Source: Arthrobacter sp. PAMC 25486 (lineage in GTDB: Bacteria; Actinomycetota; Actinomycetes; Actinomycetales; Micrococcaceae). Taken from it: a DNA stretch of 64,000 bases. The stretch is taken from assembly GCF_000785535.1 (NCBI RefSeq), contig NZ_CP007595.1, positions 1 through 64,000 on the forward strand, written 5' to 3'. Below the pieces are notes generated by a model. The model was given only the letters and a program-made list of their open reading frames with translations, ran no database searches and had not been told where the DNA came from. This document shows positions 1-12,919 of the stretch, in pieces (the stretch's first letter is position 1; each line of letters starts with the position of its first letter). The position numbers and the translations under genes are program-made.

Positions 1-197
<197 letters not shown>

Positions 198-227
198 ACC
201 ACACACACTCTTATAAACTAAAAAGAC

Positions 228-260
228 TGCTCGCGTTCACTATGTGGTTCCCAAACAACA
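228..260 (+). other. 3' arm of the 23S rRNA processing stem, operon 1
   Basis: TGCTCGCGTTCACTATGTGG and the following bases are the same as the spacer arm at 7341-7373. That arm is complementary to the 16S-23S spacer of the complete operon at 3959-3991. It would close the long stem around pre-23S rRNA that RNase III-type processing uses. The 5' partner of this copy is outside the window. Confidence 0.7.
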
Positions 261-427
261 AACCCACCCGTTTGTTAATGGAAACCAAACCACGGATCAA
301 CACCTGTGATAACCCCCACCCCACAGTGGCGGGACACCCACAGAAACATCCCGTATAATAAAATACTGTTGTTCATCACAGAACACCCAACAAGCCACCC
401 AACCAATCACTTGGTCCCGGGGAACGA

Positions 428-544
428 GTTACGGTGGTCATAGCGTGGGGGAAACGCCCGGTCCCATTCCGAACCCGGAAGCTAAGACCCACAGCGCCGA
501 TGGTACTGCATTCGAGAGGATGTGGGAGAGTAGGACACCGCCGG
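428..544 (+). rRNA. rrf: 5S rRNA (first operon)
   Basis: A 117-base 5S gene starting GTTACGGTGGTCATAGCG and ending CACCGCCGG. It contains the conserved CCCATTCCGAACCCGGAAG loop and GATGGTACTGC segment. It is identical in the body to the copy at 7541-7657 and follows the 23S tail after a ~230-base spacer. Exact ends are estimated from family convention. Confidence 0.95.
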
Positions 545-564
545 ACAACACATAAAAACAGGTC

Positions 565-594
565 GAGGCCCCACACCACCAGGTGCGGGGCCTC
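565..594 (+). terminator. rrn operon 1 terminator hairpin
   Basis: GAGGCCCCACACC (565-577) pairs with GGTGCGGGGCCTC (582-594) with a single A-C mismatch, about 20 bases after the 5S gene. There is no strong U-tract, as is common for actinobacterial terminators. The same hairpin follows the second 5S gene at 7677-7706. Confidence 0.75.
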
Positions 595-651
595 CCTGCA
601 TTAACAACCCAACCCACCACACCACCACCAAACACCACCCCCTACCCTCAC

Positions 652-671
652 GGCCACCCCACCCGGTGGCC
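652..671 (+). terminator. Second post-rrn hairpin (GGCCACC/GGTGGCC)
   Basis: GGCCACC, a 6-base loop and GGTGGCC are followed by ACAGCTGTTTAA. The same hairpin and tail recur after the second operon (7738-7757), and a variant occurs at 847-866. Position and conservation downstream of both 5S genes suggest a back-up terminator. Confidence 0.5.
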
Positions 672-755
672 ACAGCTGTTTAACCCACCAGAACGCTCCC
701 TCACGTTCCGGGCCATATCGACGGATCCTCCCTCACGTTCCGAAGCCACCGATCC

Positions 756-834
756 ACCGAAACGACAGGGTACGGAAACGACCGGGTACGGAAACGTCCG
801 GGGACGGAAACGTCCGGGGACGGAAATGACCGGG
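756..834 (+). repeat. 16-bp tandem repeat, four units plus one degenerate unit
   Basis: Units with consensus (T/G)ACGGAAACG(A/T)CCGGG lie head to tail at 771-786, 787-802, 803-818 and 819-834. A 15-bp degenerate unit precedes them at 756-770. The core CGGAACG also occurs inverted in the two CCTCACGTTCCG copies just upstream. No coding function is apparent; it could be a protein-binding array near the rrn locus or simple expansion. Confidence 0.8.
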
Positions 835-846
835 CCCCGAAACCAT

Positions 847-866
847 GGCCACCCCACCCAGTGGCC
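847..866 (+). repeat. Third copy of the GGCCAC hairpin
   Basis: GGCCAC and GTGGCC flank an 8-base loop and are followed by GTCCTTGTTTAACA. It closely resembles the hairpins at 652-671 and 7738-7757. This copy sits 300 bases from the 5S gene, so it may be a duplicated terminator block rather than a functional stop. Confidence 0.5.
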
Positions 867-1810
867 GTCCTTGTTTAACAACCCAGTGTTGAGTAGCCCA
901 GCCCTGATCACCGTGCGGGGTGGTTCCTGACAGCGCATCAGATGTCACTCGTTCCTTGTTGGTGTTAGGGGCATTGATGGAGGTAACTTCCTGGATCACG
1001 TCAGTGATGACCTGGGGCGGGGATCTGCTGGTTCCGGGCCGGCCGGGTGGAGGCCATGGTTGGGTGTGTGGTGCCGTTGGTCGGCACCGTCGTCCCGCCG
1101 GTGTGTTCTTCCCTGCCGGCGCCCTGGAGTCACCGCGCCGTCGGTGTGGCAGGGTCGCAGTGCCCGGCCAGGGATGTTGGAGACCGGGGCCAGGTGGTGT
1201 TCACTCAACCCTGCGATGCCGCGAAGTCGCGATGGTGTGCTGGTGCGGATTGCCGGGGCCGGCTGCGCCGGGCACCAACTGGTGCTTGTCGCACTTTTTT
1301 TGATGTGGTGGTGCCGGTCCCGGGCATTGACGGGGATGCCGTGGAAGCGGCCCACCTCCAGATCCTCGCGGCAGCCAGGCAGCCAGGGAGCTTGATGGCA
1401 GGGAAGTTCGACGGCGCCGTGGTGGTAGGGAAATGAGATGGCGTGATGGCGTTGTCGGTTGGTGGGGTGGACGCTGGCTGTTGAGGGGGTTCGGGGTGTG
1501 GTGCTGGGCACAGTATCGGGTGGTGGGTGGCCTGATGGGTGGCCGGGCGGGGGTGCCCGGGCCGTGGGTGGGGTGGTGTTCCGGGCCGTTACCCCGGGCT
1601 TTTCCGGGGAGTTTCCGCGGGGTTTCGGGGCGCCAGGGTGTGGTGGTGGGTGTCACAGGGTGTGGAGTTGGTGTTGGCGGGTAAAGGTGTGTATTGTTTT
1701 TCGAGTTGCCCCGCTTGATGCGGGAGCGGCGGACTCCCTGGTATTTGAGCCGGTATTTTTGCCGGTTGTTCTGCCGTGTGTTGAGGGATGTGGATCGGGT
1801 TTGACCGGGT

Positions 1811-1839
1811 TTGCATTGCTGAATGTTTGGGGGTAAGAT
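1811..1839 (+). promoter_or_regulatory. Candidate rrn promoter of the complete operon
   Basis: TTGCAT (1811-1816) and TAAGAT (1834-1839) are separated by exactly 17 bp, a good sigma-70/SigA-type promoter about 200 bp upstream of the 16S gene. The actinobacterial rrn leader sequence follows. Other promoters further upstream are possible. Confidence 0.6.
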
Positions 1840-1866
1840 TGAAAAGTTGCCTCGGCGCTGATCGCC

Positions 1867-1891
1867 AGAACTCAATAGTGTGCCAAGTTTT
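1867..1891 (+). promoter_or_regulatory. rrn leader boxA-like / processing sequence
   Basis: AGAACTCAATAGTGTGCCAA resembles the leader segment after boxA in mycobacterial and other actinobacterial rrn operons, from memory of those leaders. A related GTTGTTTGAGAACT occurs in the 16S-23S spacer near 3958. The likely role is antitermination or processing of pre-rRNA. Confidence 0.45.
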
Positions 1892-2037
1892 ATTGATACC
1901 AATTTATTTATATTGAATTGGTTATTTGGTTGTGTGTTGCCGCCCCTGTGGTGATGCATGATCGTTTAGCTGGTTTCGAATTTAGTGCATGCGTTGCTCA
2001 CCATTTTCCGGTGGTTTCGTGTGTGTCTGTTTAGTTA

Positions 2038-7313
<5,276 letters not shown>

Positions 7314-7340
7314 ACCACACACTCTTATAACTAAAAAGAC

Positions 7341-7373
7341 TGCTCGCGTTCACTATGTGGTTCCCAAACAACA
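7341..7373 (+). other. 3' arm of the 23S rRNA processing stem
   Basis: TGCTCGCGTTCACTATGTGG and the following bases pair with 3959-3991 across the 23S gene. The same arm is conserved in operon 1 (228-260), which supports selection for the pairing. Confidence 0.8.
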
Positions 7374-7540
7374 AACCCACCCGTTTGTTAATGGAAACCA
7401 AACCAGGGATCAACACCTGTGATAACCCCCACCCCACAGTGGCGGGACACCCACAGGAACATCCCGTATAATAAAATACTGTTGTTCATCACAGAACACC
7501 CAACAAGCCACCCAACCAATCACTTGGTCTTGGGGAACGA

Positions 7541-7657
7541 GTTACGGTGGTCATAGCGTGGGGGAAACGCCCGGTCCCATTCCGAACCCGGAAGCTAAGA
7601 CCCACAGCGCCGATGGTACTGCATTCGAGAGGATGTGGGAGAGTAGGACACCGCCGG
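7541..7657 (+). rRNA. rrf: 5S rRNA (second operon)
   Basis: A 117-base 5S gene identical in the body to the one at 428-544. It lies ~230 bases after the 23S gene, giving the canonical 16S-23S-5S order. The upstream flank differs from copy 1 by two bases (TCTTGGGG against TCCCGGGG). Confidence 0.95.
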
Positions 7658-7676
7658 ACAACACATAAACAGGGTC

Positions 7677-7706
7677 GAGGCCCCACACCACCAGTGGGGG
7701 GGCCTC
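7677..7706 (+). terminator. rrn operon 2 terminator hairpin
   Basis: GAGGCCCC (7677-7684) and GGGGCCTC (7699-7706) form the same terminator stem as after the first 5S gene. A second GGCCACC/GGTGGCC hairpin follows at 7738-7757. Confidence 0.75.
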
Positions 7707-7737
7707 CCTGCATTAAACACACCCAACCCACCACCAC

Positions 7738-7757
7738 GGCCACCCCACCCGGTGGCC
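7738..7757 (+). terminator. Second post-rrn hairpin, operon 2
   Basis: GGCCACC, a 6-base loop and GGTGGCC, then ACAGCTGTTTAACCCACC. It is identical with its flanks to 652-671. It lies before the first protein gene and may act as a back-up terminator. Confidence 0.5.
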
Positions 7758-7910
7758 ACAGCTGTTTAACCCACCCCACCAACCACCCACACAGGCGACC
7801 CTCACCGTCTACCCAGGCACCGCCGTCGCACATGGTTGACTGCCCATAGAGGTGATAGTCACTAGTAGTTGGGGCAGACCTGCTACTCACTTCAACGGTA
7901 GGGTGGCCTG

Positions 7911-8399
7911 ATGCAGAATCTTTTTTCCCACGCACACGAGCCGGACTACGTCGCTTCACGCGAGACTGAACAGCTTGAGGGCGTCGTGCTCATTGATGTC
8001 CCCATGGATCAGGCTTTTGATGGTTTCACTGACGGGATCCATCTATGGTGGCCTGTGTCGGAGCAAAGCGTATTTGGCGAGGGGAGCCACGTGGCGCTGC
8101 TTCGCGATCATCTCGTAGAGGAATCAGCCGATGGGGAAGAGATCGTGTGGGCCGACATTTCTGCTTGGGAATCGCCCAGCCACCTCGCCCTGCAGTGGGT
8201 CTCGGGGAACGTTTCCGAGAATCACCAAGAAGTGGACATTTCTTTTGAGCTTGCAGATGGTGGCATGACCAAGGTCAGCGTCACTTACGATCACGACCCG
8301 GGTGCCGAAGCAGCTGAAGATGGCACATTTGCTTGTGATTGGTCACTCATCTTGTCCAGATACGCCAGATTCATGGGTGGAGCCGTTCAGCTCGACTAG
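7911..8399 (+). CDS. SRPBCC (START-like / AHSA1-type) domain protein
   Basis: A 162-residue soluble protein with no signal peptide or membrane segment. The segment VVLIDVPMDQAFDGFTDGIH, the Trp-Trp in HLWWPVS and the SWEPS-like strand SAWESPSHLALQW, followed by VDISFEL, follow the usual strand order of AHSA1/SRPBCC proteins, which bind hydrophobic ligands in a helix-grip fold. The ligand is not predictable. The ATG at 7911 gives a full-length domain; GGTAGGGTGG upstream is a loose ribosome site. It stands alone between the rRNA operon and the next gene, with its own short spacer. The fold is inferred from sequence pattern only. Confidence 0.75.
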   Translation: MQNLFSHAHEPDYVASRETEQLEGVVLIDVPMDQAFDGFTDGIHLWWPVSEQSVFGEGSHVALLRDHLVEESADGEEIVWADISAWESPSHLALQWVSGNVSENHQEVDISFELADGGMTKVSVTYDHDPGAEAAEDGTFACDWSLILSRYARFMGGAVQLD

Positions 8400-8504
8400 A
8401 CTGGTAGATGGACCAAAGCGTCCAGAGATTTTTTCGTAGTACATCAATAGTGAAGAGCGGCTGTTACTGTGCCAGTTAGTGCGCTCGAAGGTTTAGGAGT
8501 CGGC

Positions 8505-10862
8505 ATGGCTGAGCAGTACGAAGGTAAGCGCGAGGACAATTCCCGCGGACGCGACAACCAGGGGAACAGCGGCAGGCCTTACGCCGACCGCCCGGCAACG
8601 AATGACCGCCAGCCGGCACGCCCCTACAACGAACGCAGCAATCAGGGCGGACGCCCAGCAGGTGACCGTGACAATCGTGGAGGTCAGGGTGGACGCCCAG
8701 CTGGCAACAGTGGCCGTCCCTACGGTGACCGCGACTCACGCCCGTCGTACGGTTCACGCGATGACCGTCCCGCCCGCAACAACGACCGCCCTTCATATGG
8801 CGACCGCGACAACCGCGGTGGCCAGGGTGGGCGTCCGGCTGGAAACAGTGGCCGTCCCTACGGTGACCGTGACTCACGTCCGTCGTACGGCAACCGTGAT
8901 GACCGTCCCGCACGTAGCAATGACCGACCCTCCTATGGTGACCGCGACTCACGCCCGTCATTCGGCGATCGTGACAAGCGTGGTGCCGACCGTCCCATGG
9001 TCGACGGGCGTCGTGAAGACCGCAAGCCTTTCGGTGACCGCGACAACCGTGGTGGCCAGGGTGGACGTCCGTCCGGTGACCGCGACTCACGCCCTTCTTA
9101 CGGCAACCGCGACTCACGCCCTTCATACGGTGACCGTCCGGCGCGCAGCAACGACCGTCCCGCATATGGTGCACGCGATGATCGCGGCGCCCAGGGTGGA
9201 CGCCCCGCTAGCAACAGCGGCCGCCCCTACGGTGACCGTGACTCACGTCCGTCTTACGGTGCACGTGAAGATCGTCCCGCACGCAGCAACGACCGCCCCT
9301 CATACGGTGACCGGGACAACCGCGGTGGCCAGGGTGGCCGCCCGTCCGGTGACCGTGACTCACGCCCTTCATACGGTGACCGTCCGGCGCGCAGCAATGA
9401 CCGTCCCTCATATGGTGCACGCGACGATCGTCCCGCACGCAGCAACGACCGCCCCTCATACGGTGACCGGGACAACCGCGGTGGCCAGGGTGGCCGTCCA
9501 TCCGGTGACCGTGACTCACGCCCTTCATACGGTGACCGGCCGGCGCGCAGCAATGACCGTCCCTCATATGGTGCACGCGACGATCGTCCGGCACGCAGCA
9601 ACGACCGCCCCTCCTACGGTGACCGGGACAACCGCGGTGGCCAGGGTGGCCGTCCCGCCGGTAACAGTGGCCGTCCGTCCGGTGACCGTGATTCACGCCC
9701 GTCCTACGGCAACCGTGACGACCGTCCGGCACGCAGCAACGACCGCCCGTCCTACGGTGACCGGGACAACCGCGGTGGCTCACGCGACCACGGCTCACGT
9801 GAAGACCGCGGCCCCCGCGTTGCCCCTGAACGCAACGCGGCAGACCTGCGCAGCTCAAACCGTCCCGATCGCGACCGTTCCCCGGAAATCGATCCCGACG
9901 TCACCGGTGAGGAGCTGGACAAGGTAACCCGCGCCCAGCTGCGCATTCTTGATTCACGCAACAACGAGTGGGTGTCGAAGCACCTGGTCATGGCCGGGCG
10001 CCTGATCGACTTCGTTCCCGAGCTCGCCTTTGAGCACGCACTGGCTGCCAGCCGTCGCGGTGGCCGCCTGGCCTGTGTCCGCGAAGCTGTTGCCATGACT
10101 GCCTACGCGGCAGGCAAGTACGGCGAGGCACTGCGCGAGCTGCGCACCTTCCGCCGCATCAGCGGTTCCAACGTCCACCTTCCCCTCATGGCTGACTGTG
10201 AGCGCGGCCTGGGCCGTCCCGACCGCGCCCTTGACCTGATCAAGTCCGAGGATGCAGAAACCCTGGACACGGCCGGCAAGGTCGAACTGGCCATTGTTGA
10301 GTCCGGTGCCCGCGGGGATCTTGGTGACCTGGATGCAGCACTGTCCGCACTCGAGATCCCGCAGCTGGACCTCAACCGCGCGTTCTCCTTCAGCCCCCGC
10401 CTGTTCCGTGCCTATGGCATGGTGCTGCGCGCGGCCGACCGCAAGGATGAGGCCAAGACCTGGGAACGCCAGGCGCTGGTTGCCGAGGATGCCCTCGGCA
10501 TAGACGAAGGCACCGACCAGATCATCATGGACCTCGGCGACGACGAGGACATTCCCCTGGACTCCCCGCGCGTGCGTGTCGCCGATGTTATGGAACCGGC
10601 CGTCGCGCCTGTGAAGAACGACGACGACACCTTGGCAGCTGCCGAGCTCACCTCAGCTGATGCCCAGGATGGCGAGCAGGACGAGACAAATACGGACGAC
10701 GCCGAGTCCTCCTACTTTGAATCCGATGATGCCGAGTCGGACGAGGACAGCGCCGATGCAGACAGCGCCGATGAAGACGGCGCGGACGCAGACGGTGCCG
10801 AAGCTGACGACGAGGGTGCTGCAGACGAGGAATCCGGCGACGCTTTCAACAGTGAGCGCTAA
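8505..10862 (+). CDS. Large Arg/Gly/Asp/Asn-rich repeat protein with TPR-like C-terminal domain
   Basis: A 785-residue protein in three parts. Residues ~1-460 are low complexity, built from recurring pieces such as GDRDNRGGQGGRP, RDSRPSYG and DRPARSNDRPSYG. They have almost no hydrophobic residues and are predicted to be disordered. Residues ~465-680 form a conserved helical region (TRAQLRILDSRNNEWVSKHL onward) with TPR-like character. The last ~95 residues are very acidic. The ATG at 8505 is preferred because AGGAG lies ~6 bases before it; an upstream GTG at 8469 has no such site. The stop overlaps the next gene by 11 bp, so it probably leads the tlyA-recN operon. The helical domain is known at this locus in actinobacteria, to my recollection, without a defined function; RGG-like repeats suggest RNA or condensate binding, which is inference. 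Confidence 0.85.
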   Translation: MAEQYEGKREDNSRGRDNQGNSGRPYADRPATNDRQPARPYNERSNQGGRPAGDRDNRGGQGGRPAGNSGRPYGDRDSRPSYGSRDDRPARNNDRPSYGDRDNRGGQGGRPAGNSGRPYGDRDSRPSYGNRDDRPARSNDRPSYGDRDSRPSFGDRDKRGADRPMVDGRREDRKPFGDRDNRGGQGGRPSGDRDSRPSYGNRDSRPSYGDRPARSNDRPAYGARDDRGAQGGRPASNSGRPYGDRDSRPSYGAREDRPARSNDRPSYGDRDNRGGQGGRPSGDRDSRPSYGDRPARSNDRPSYGARDDRPARSNDRPSYGDRDNRGGQGGRPSGDRDSRPSYGDRPARSNDRPSYGARDDRPARSNDRPSYGDRDNRGGQGGRPAGNSGRPSGDRDSRPSYGNRDDRPARSNDRPSYGDRDNRGGSRDHGSREDRGPRVAPERNAADLRSSNRPDRDRSPEIDPDVTGEELDKVTRAQLRILDSRNNEWVSKHLVMAGRLIDFVPELAFEHALAASRRGGRLACVREAVAMTAYAAGKYGEALRELRTFRRISGSNVHLPLMADCERGLGRPDRALDLIKSEDAETLDTAGKVELAIVESGARGDLGDLDAALSALEIPQLDLNRAFSFSPRLFRAYGMVLRAADRKDEAKTWERQALVAEDALGIDEGTDQIIMDLGDDEDIPLDSPRVRVADVMEPAVAPVKNDDDTLAAAELTSADAQDGEQDETNTDDAESSYFESDDAESDEDSADADSADEDGADADGAEADDEGAADEESGDAFNSER
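9291..9602 (+). repeat. 156-bp in-frame tandem duplication inside the repeat protein
   Basis: 9291-9446 and 9447-9602 are consecutive 156-bp (52-codon) copies differing at only a few bases. A third unit begins at 9603 and then diverges. Smaller related blocks fill 8640-9780. The near identity implies recent expansion by slippage or unequal recombination, and copy number may vary between strains. Confidence 0.85.
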
Positions 10863-11862
10863 ATCCTTGCTGAACCATTTTGATGCGGTTCTGGCGGATC
10901 TGGACGGCGTGGTTTATGCCGGCCCGGATGCCATTCCCGGTGCCATCGAGGCCTTGACCGGCCTGGCCGGCGCCAATGTGTCGCTGGCGTACGTGACGAA
11001 TAACGCCTCACGTACGCCGGCGCAGGTTGCCGCCCATTTACGTCAGCTGGGCGCTCCCGCCAACGATGACCAGGTTGTCAGTTCCGCCCAGGCGGGCGCT
11101 GCCCTGCTGGCGCAGAAGTTTCCTGCCGGTTCCAAGGTTCTTGTCACGGGCAGTGCCGCACTGGCCCAGGAAGTGACGGCCCTGGGCATGACCGTGGTGG
11201 AGAGCGCCAACGACGCACCGGACGTTGTCATCCAGGGCTTTGACCCGACACTTGGCTGGGCGGATCTGGCGGAAGCCACGTACGCCATCAATGCAGGCGC
11301 CACCTGGATCGCCACCAACACCGACATGACCATTCCCCGGGACCGCGGCATCGCCCCCGGTAACGGGACCTTGGTCGCAGCGGTGCGGACCGCCGTCGGG
11401 CATGATCCTTTGGTGGCCGGCAAGCCGGAGGCGCCGCTGTTCCACACGGCCGCAAACCGCCTGGGGGCCAAGCGCCCCCTGGTGGTGGGCGACCGCCTCG
11501 ACACCGACATTCTCGGCGGCAACAATGCCGGCATGACCACCGCACTGGTGCTCACCGGCGTCGACTCCGGCGAGACAGCGCTGCGGGCCTGCACCGCCGA
11601 GCGGCCGCACTTCATCATCGACACGTTGGCCCAGCTGTACCAGCCGTATCCGAAGATCAAGCACGACGGCGCCCGGGTCACCTGTGGTGCCGCTGCCGCC
11701 ACCGTCACCAACGCAGAAGGACAGCAGAGACTGCATATTGCGGGCGACCCGGCCGACAGTGACGCATGGCGTGCCGCCTGTGCCGCCTGGTGGGCCGCCG
11801 TGCCCAACGTCGCTGACGCAACCAACCCTGTCGTGAGCTGGTCGGCGGCCGAGCATGCCTGA
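10852..11862 (+). CDS. HAD-IIA superfamily hydrolase (NagD / p-nitrophenyl phosphatase type)
   Basis: A 336-residue cytosolic phosphatase-like protein. Motif I is DLDGVVY (residues 16-22), motif II is TNNASR (49-54), and the C-terminal motif is GDRLDTDI with the nearby GGNNAG. These are the aspartate nucleophile and Mg2+ ligands of HAD phosphatases. A non-family tail of about 80 residues follows. The GTG at 10852 overlaps the previous stop by 11 bp and puts motif I near the N-terminus; a longer frame upstream would run through the acidic tail of the previous gene. Substrates of actinobacterial members at this position are uncertain, with sugar phosphates or PLP suggested for relatives. Confidence 0.9.
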   Translation: MSAKSLLNHFDAVLADLDGVVYAGPDAIPGAIEALTGLAGANVSLAYVTNNASRTPAQVAAHLRQLGAPANDDQVVSSAQAGAALLAQKFPAGSKVLVTGSAALAQEVTALGMTVVESANDAPDVVIQGFDPTLGWADLAEATYAINAGATWIATNTDMTIPRDRGIAPGNGTLVAAVRTAVGHDPLVAGKPEAPLFHTAANRLGAKRPLVVGDRLDTDILGGNNAGMTTALVLTGVDSGETALRACTAERPHFIIDTLAQLYQPYPKIKHDGARVTCGAAAATVTNAEGQQRLHIAGDPADSDAWRAACAAWWAAVPNVADATNPVVSWSAAEHA

Positions 11863-12100
11863 GCAGAGCGGAGCCGGGCAGCTCCAGCCTGAGCAGGCCG
11901 GGCCCACGGGCGATCCAGGCGTTGACGCGCTCGTGGCACTGGCCGCGCAGGCGGCCCAGCTGCCAGCGGGGGAGCACCAGGGACGCTACACCGAGGTGCT
12001 GGCAGGGCTGGAACGTGAGCTCGACGCCGATCCTGTGGCCGCACTGCGCGGACCAGATGCCAGCCAAGGGACTGTTCCGGTCCAGGGCAGCGAACAGTGA
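11855..12100 (+). CDS. Small conserved hypothetical protein between HAD gene and tlyA
   Basis: An 81-residue acidic protein, rich in Gln, Ala and Gly at the start, with a short helical core (VDALVALAAQAAQL). It has no recognisable domain. It overlaps the HAD gene by 8 bp and tlyA by 4 bp (GTGA), so it is translationally coupled on both sides and almost surely real. Small proteins of this kind sit at the same place in other actinobacteria, from memory. Function unknown. Confidence 0.7.
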   Translation: MPEQSGAGQLQPEQAGPTGDPGVDALVALAAQAAQLPAGEHQGRYTEVLAGLERELDADPVAALRGPDASQGTVPVQGSEQ

Positions 12101-12909
12101 GCCGCCTCGACGCCGAATTGGTGACCCGGGGGCTCGTTCGCTCCCGCACCGTCGCGGCAACCCTGATCAAGGCCGGGCGGGTCACCGTGTCCGGAAACCC
12201 GGCGCTCAAGGCCGCCCAAACCGTCACGGCGGACACACTTCTGGAGCTCCTGCCCGGCAACGAAGAGGACTACGTTTCCCGGGCCGGCCACAAGCTGGCC
12301 GGCGCACTGGCGCACTTCCCACAGGTCACCGTCGCCGGCAAACGCTGTCTTGACGCCGGCGCTTCCACCGGCGGCTTCACCGACGTTTTGCTGCGCCAAG
12401 AGGCTGCCAGCGTCGTGGCCGTCGATGTTGGCCACGGCCAGCTCGTCGATTCCCTGCGCCAGGATCCGCGCGTGGCGGTCCACGAAGGCCTGAACATCCG
12501 TTATATGTCCGCAGACGACATCGGCGGGCCCGTGGACCTGACCGTCTGCGACCTCTCCTTCATCTCGCTCACCCTCGTCATGGCGCCCTTGGCCTTGGCC
12601 ACCAAAGTGGGCGGGGAACTGTTGCTCATGGTGAAGCCACAATTTGAGGTGGGCCGGGAACGGTTGGCACGCACCGGCGTCGTCAGCAGTGAGAATGAAC
12701 GACGCCGGGCAGTCGCCCTGGTTGCCCAGGCGGCAGTCGCCAACGGGTTGGCATTGCAGGGCCTGGGCATCAGCCCGCTGCCGGGCCAGGACGGCAATGT
12801 TGAGTATTTTCTGCTCGCCAGGCGGGTAGTGTCGGAGCCTGCGCATAAGATCGAAGAGGAAGAGCTGGCAGTGGACACATTGCTGGCCGGGATCTGGCCG
12901 CAAAGATAG
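12097..12909 (+). CDS. tlyA: TlyA-type rRNA 2'-O-methyltransferase
   Basis: A 270-residue protein with an N-terminal S4 RNA-binding domain (residues 1-60), the linker YVSRAGHKL (60-68), and a Rossmann methyltransferase domain. The SAM-binding motif is LDAGASTGGF (85-94), followed by CDLSFIS (151-157) and KPQFE (180-184), which carry residues of the catalytic K-D-K-E set. TlyA methylates 2'-hydroxyls in 16S and 23S rRNA (C1409 and C1920 in mycobacteria), and its loss gives capreomycin resistance. The GTG at 12097 overlaps the preceding stop. The neighbours nadK and recN are the standard partners. Confidence 0.95.
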   Translation: MSRLDAELVTRGLVRSRTVAATLIKAGRVTVSGNPALKAAQTVTADTLLELLPGNEEDYVSRAGHKLAGALAHFPQVTVAGKRCLDAGASTGGFTDVLLRQEAASVVAVDVGHGQLVDSLRQDPRVAVHEGLNIRYMSADDIGGPVDLTVCDLSFISLTLVMAPLALATKVGGELLLMVKPQFEVGRERLARTGVVSSENERRRAVALVAQAAVANGLALQGLGISPLPGQDGNVEYFLLARRVVSEPAHKIEEEELAVDTLLAGIWPQR

Positions 12910-12919
12910 GAAAATATAC

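Larger units (their letters stand above)
600..2037. other. Spacer between the two rRNA operons, no gene recognised
   Basis: About 1.4 kb separates the first 5S from the next 16S. Open frames occur on both strands, but none has a convincing start, family motif or codon pattern, and the two strands are equally open as expected for GC-rich DNA. The recognisable content is the hairpins at 652-671 and 847-866, the 16-bp tandem repeat at 756-834, two copies of CCTCACGTTCCG (near 709 and 731), and the rrn promoter and leader near 1811-1891. The middle (about 900-1700) may be a decayed gene, but I could not identify one. Confidence 0.6.

Noticed and set aside
900..1440. A decayed HNH/DUF222 endonuclease gene on the minus strand
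   Set aside because: These are common in Arthrobacter, but no CxxC/HNH pattern or conserved strand could be aligned by eye in any frame.
1201..1959. A 252-codon open frame on the minus strand between the rRNA operons
   Set aside because: It is rich in Pro, Thr, His and Arg with no motif, crosses the rrn promoter, and the opposite strand is equally open; typical chance frame in GC-rich DNA.
8640..9780. Possible CRISPR array from regular repeats
   Set aside because: Repeats are in-frame coding units of varying length without unique spacers, inside a gene with a good start and conserved C-terminal domain; no cas genes.
8476..9858. Long frames on the other frames and strand of the repeat protein
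   Set aside because: They mirror the 156-bp and smaller repeats of the real gene and have Cys/His/Arg-rich nonsense composition.
10660..10851. 64-codon N-terminal extension of the HAD gene
   Set aside because: It would read the acidic-tail region of the previous gene in another frame and is Thr/Pro/Arg-rich with no conservation; the GTG at 10852 places motif I properly.
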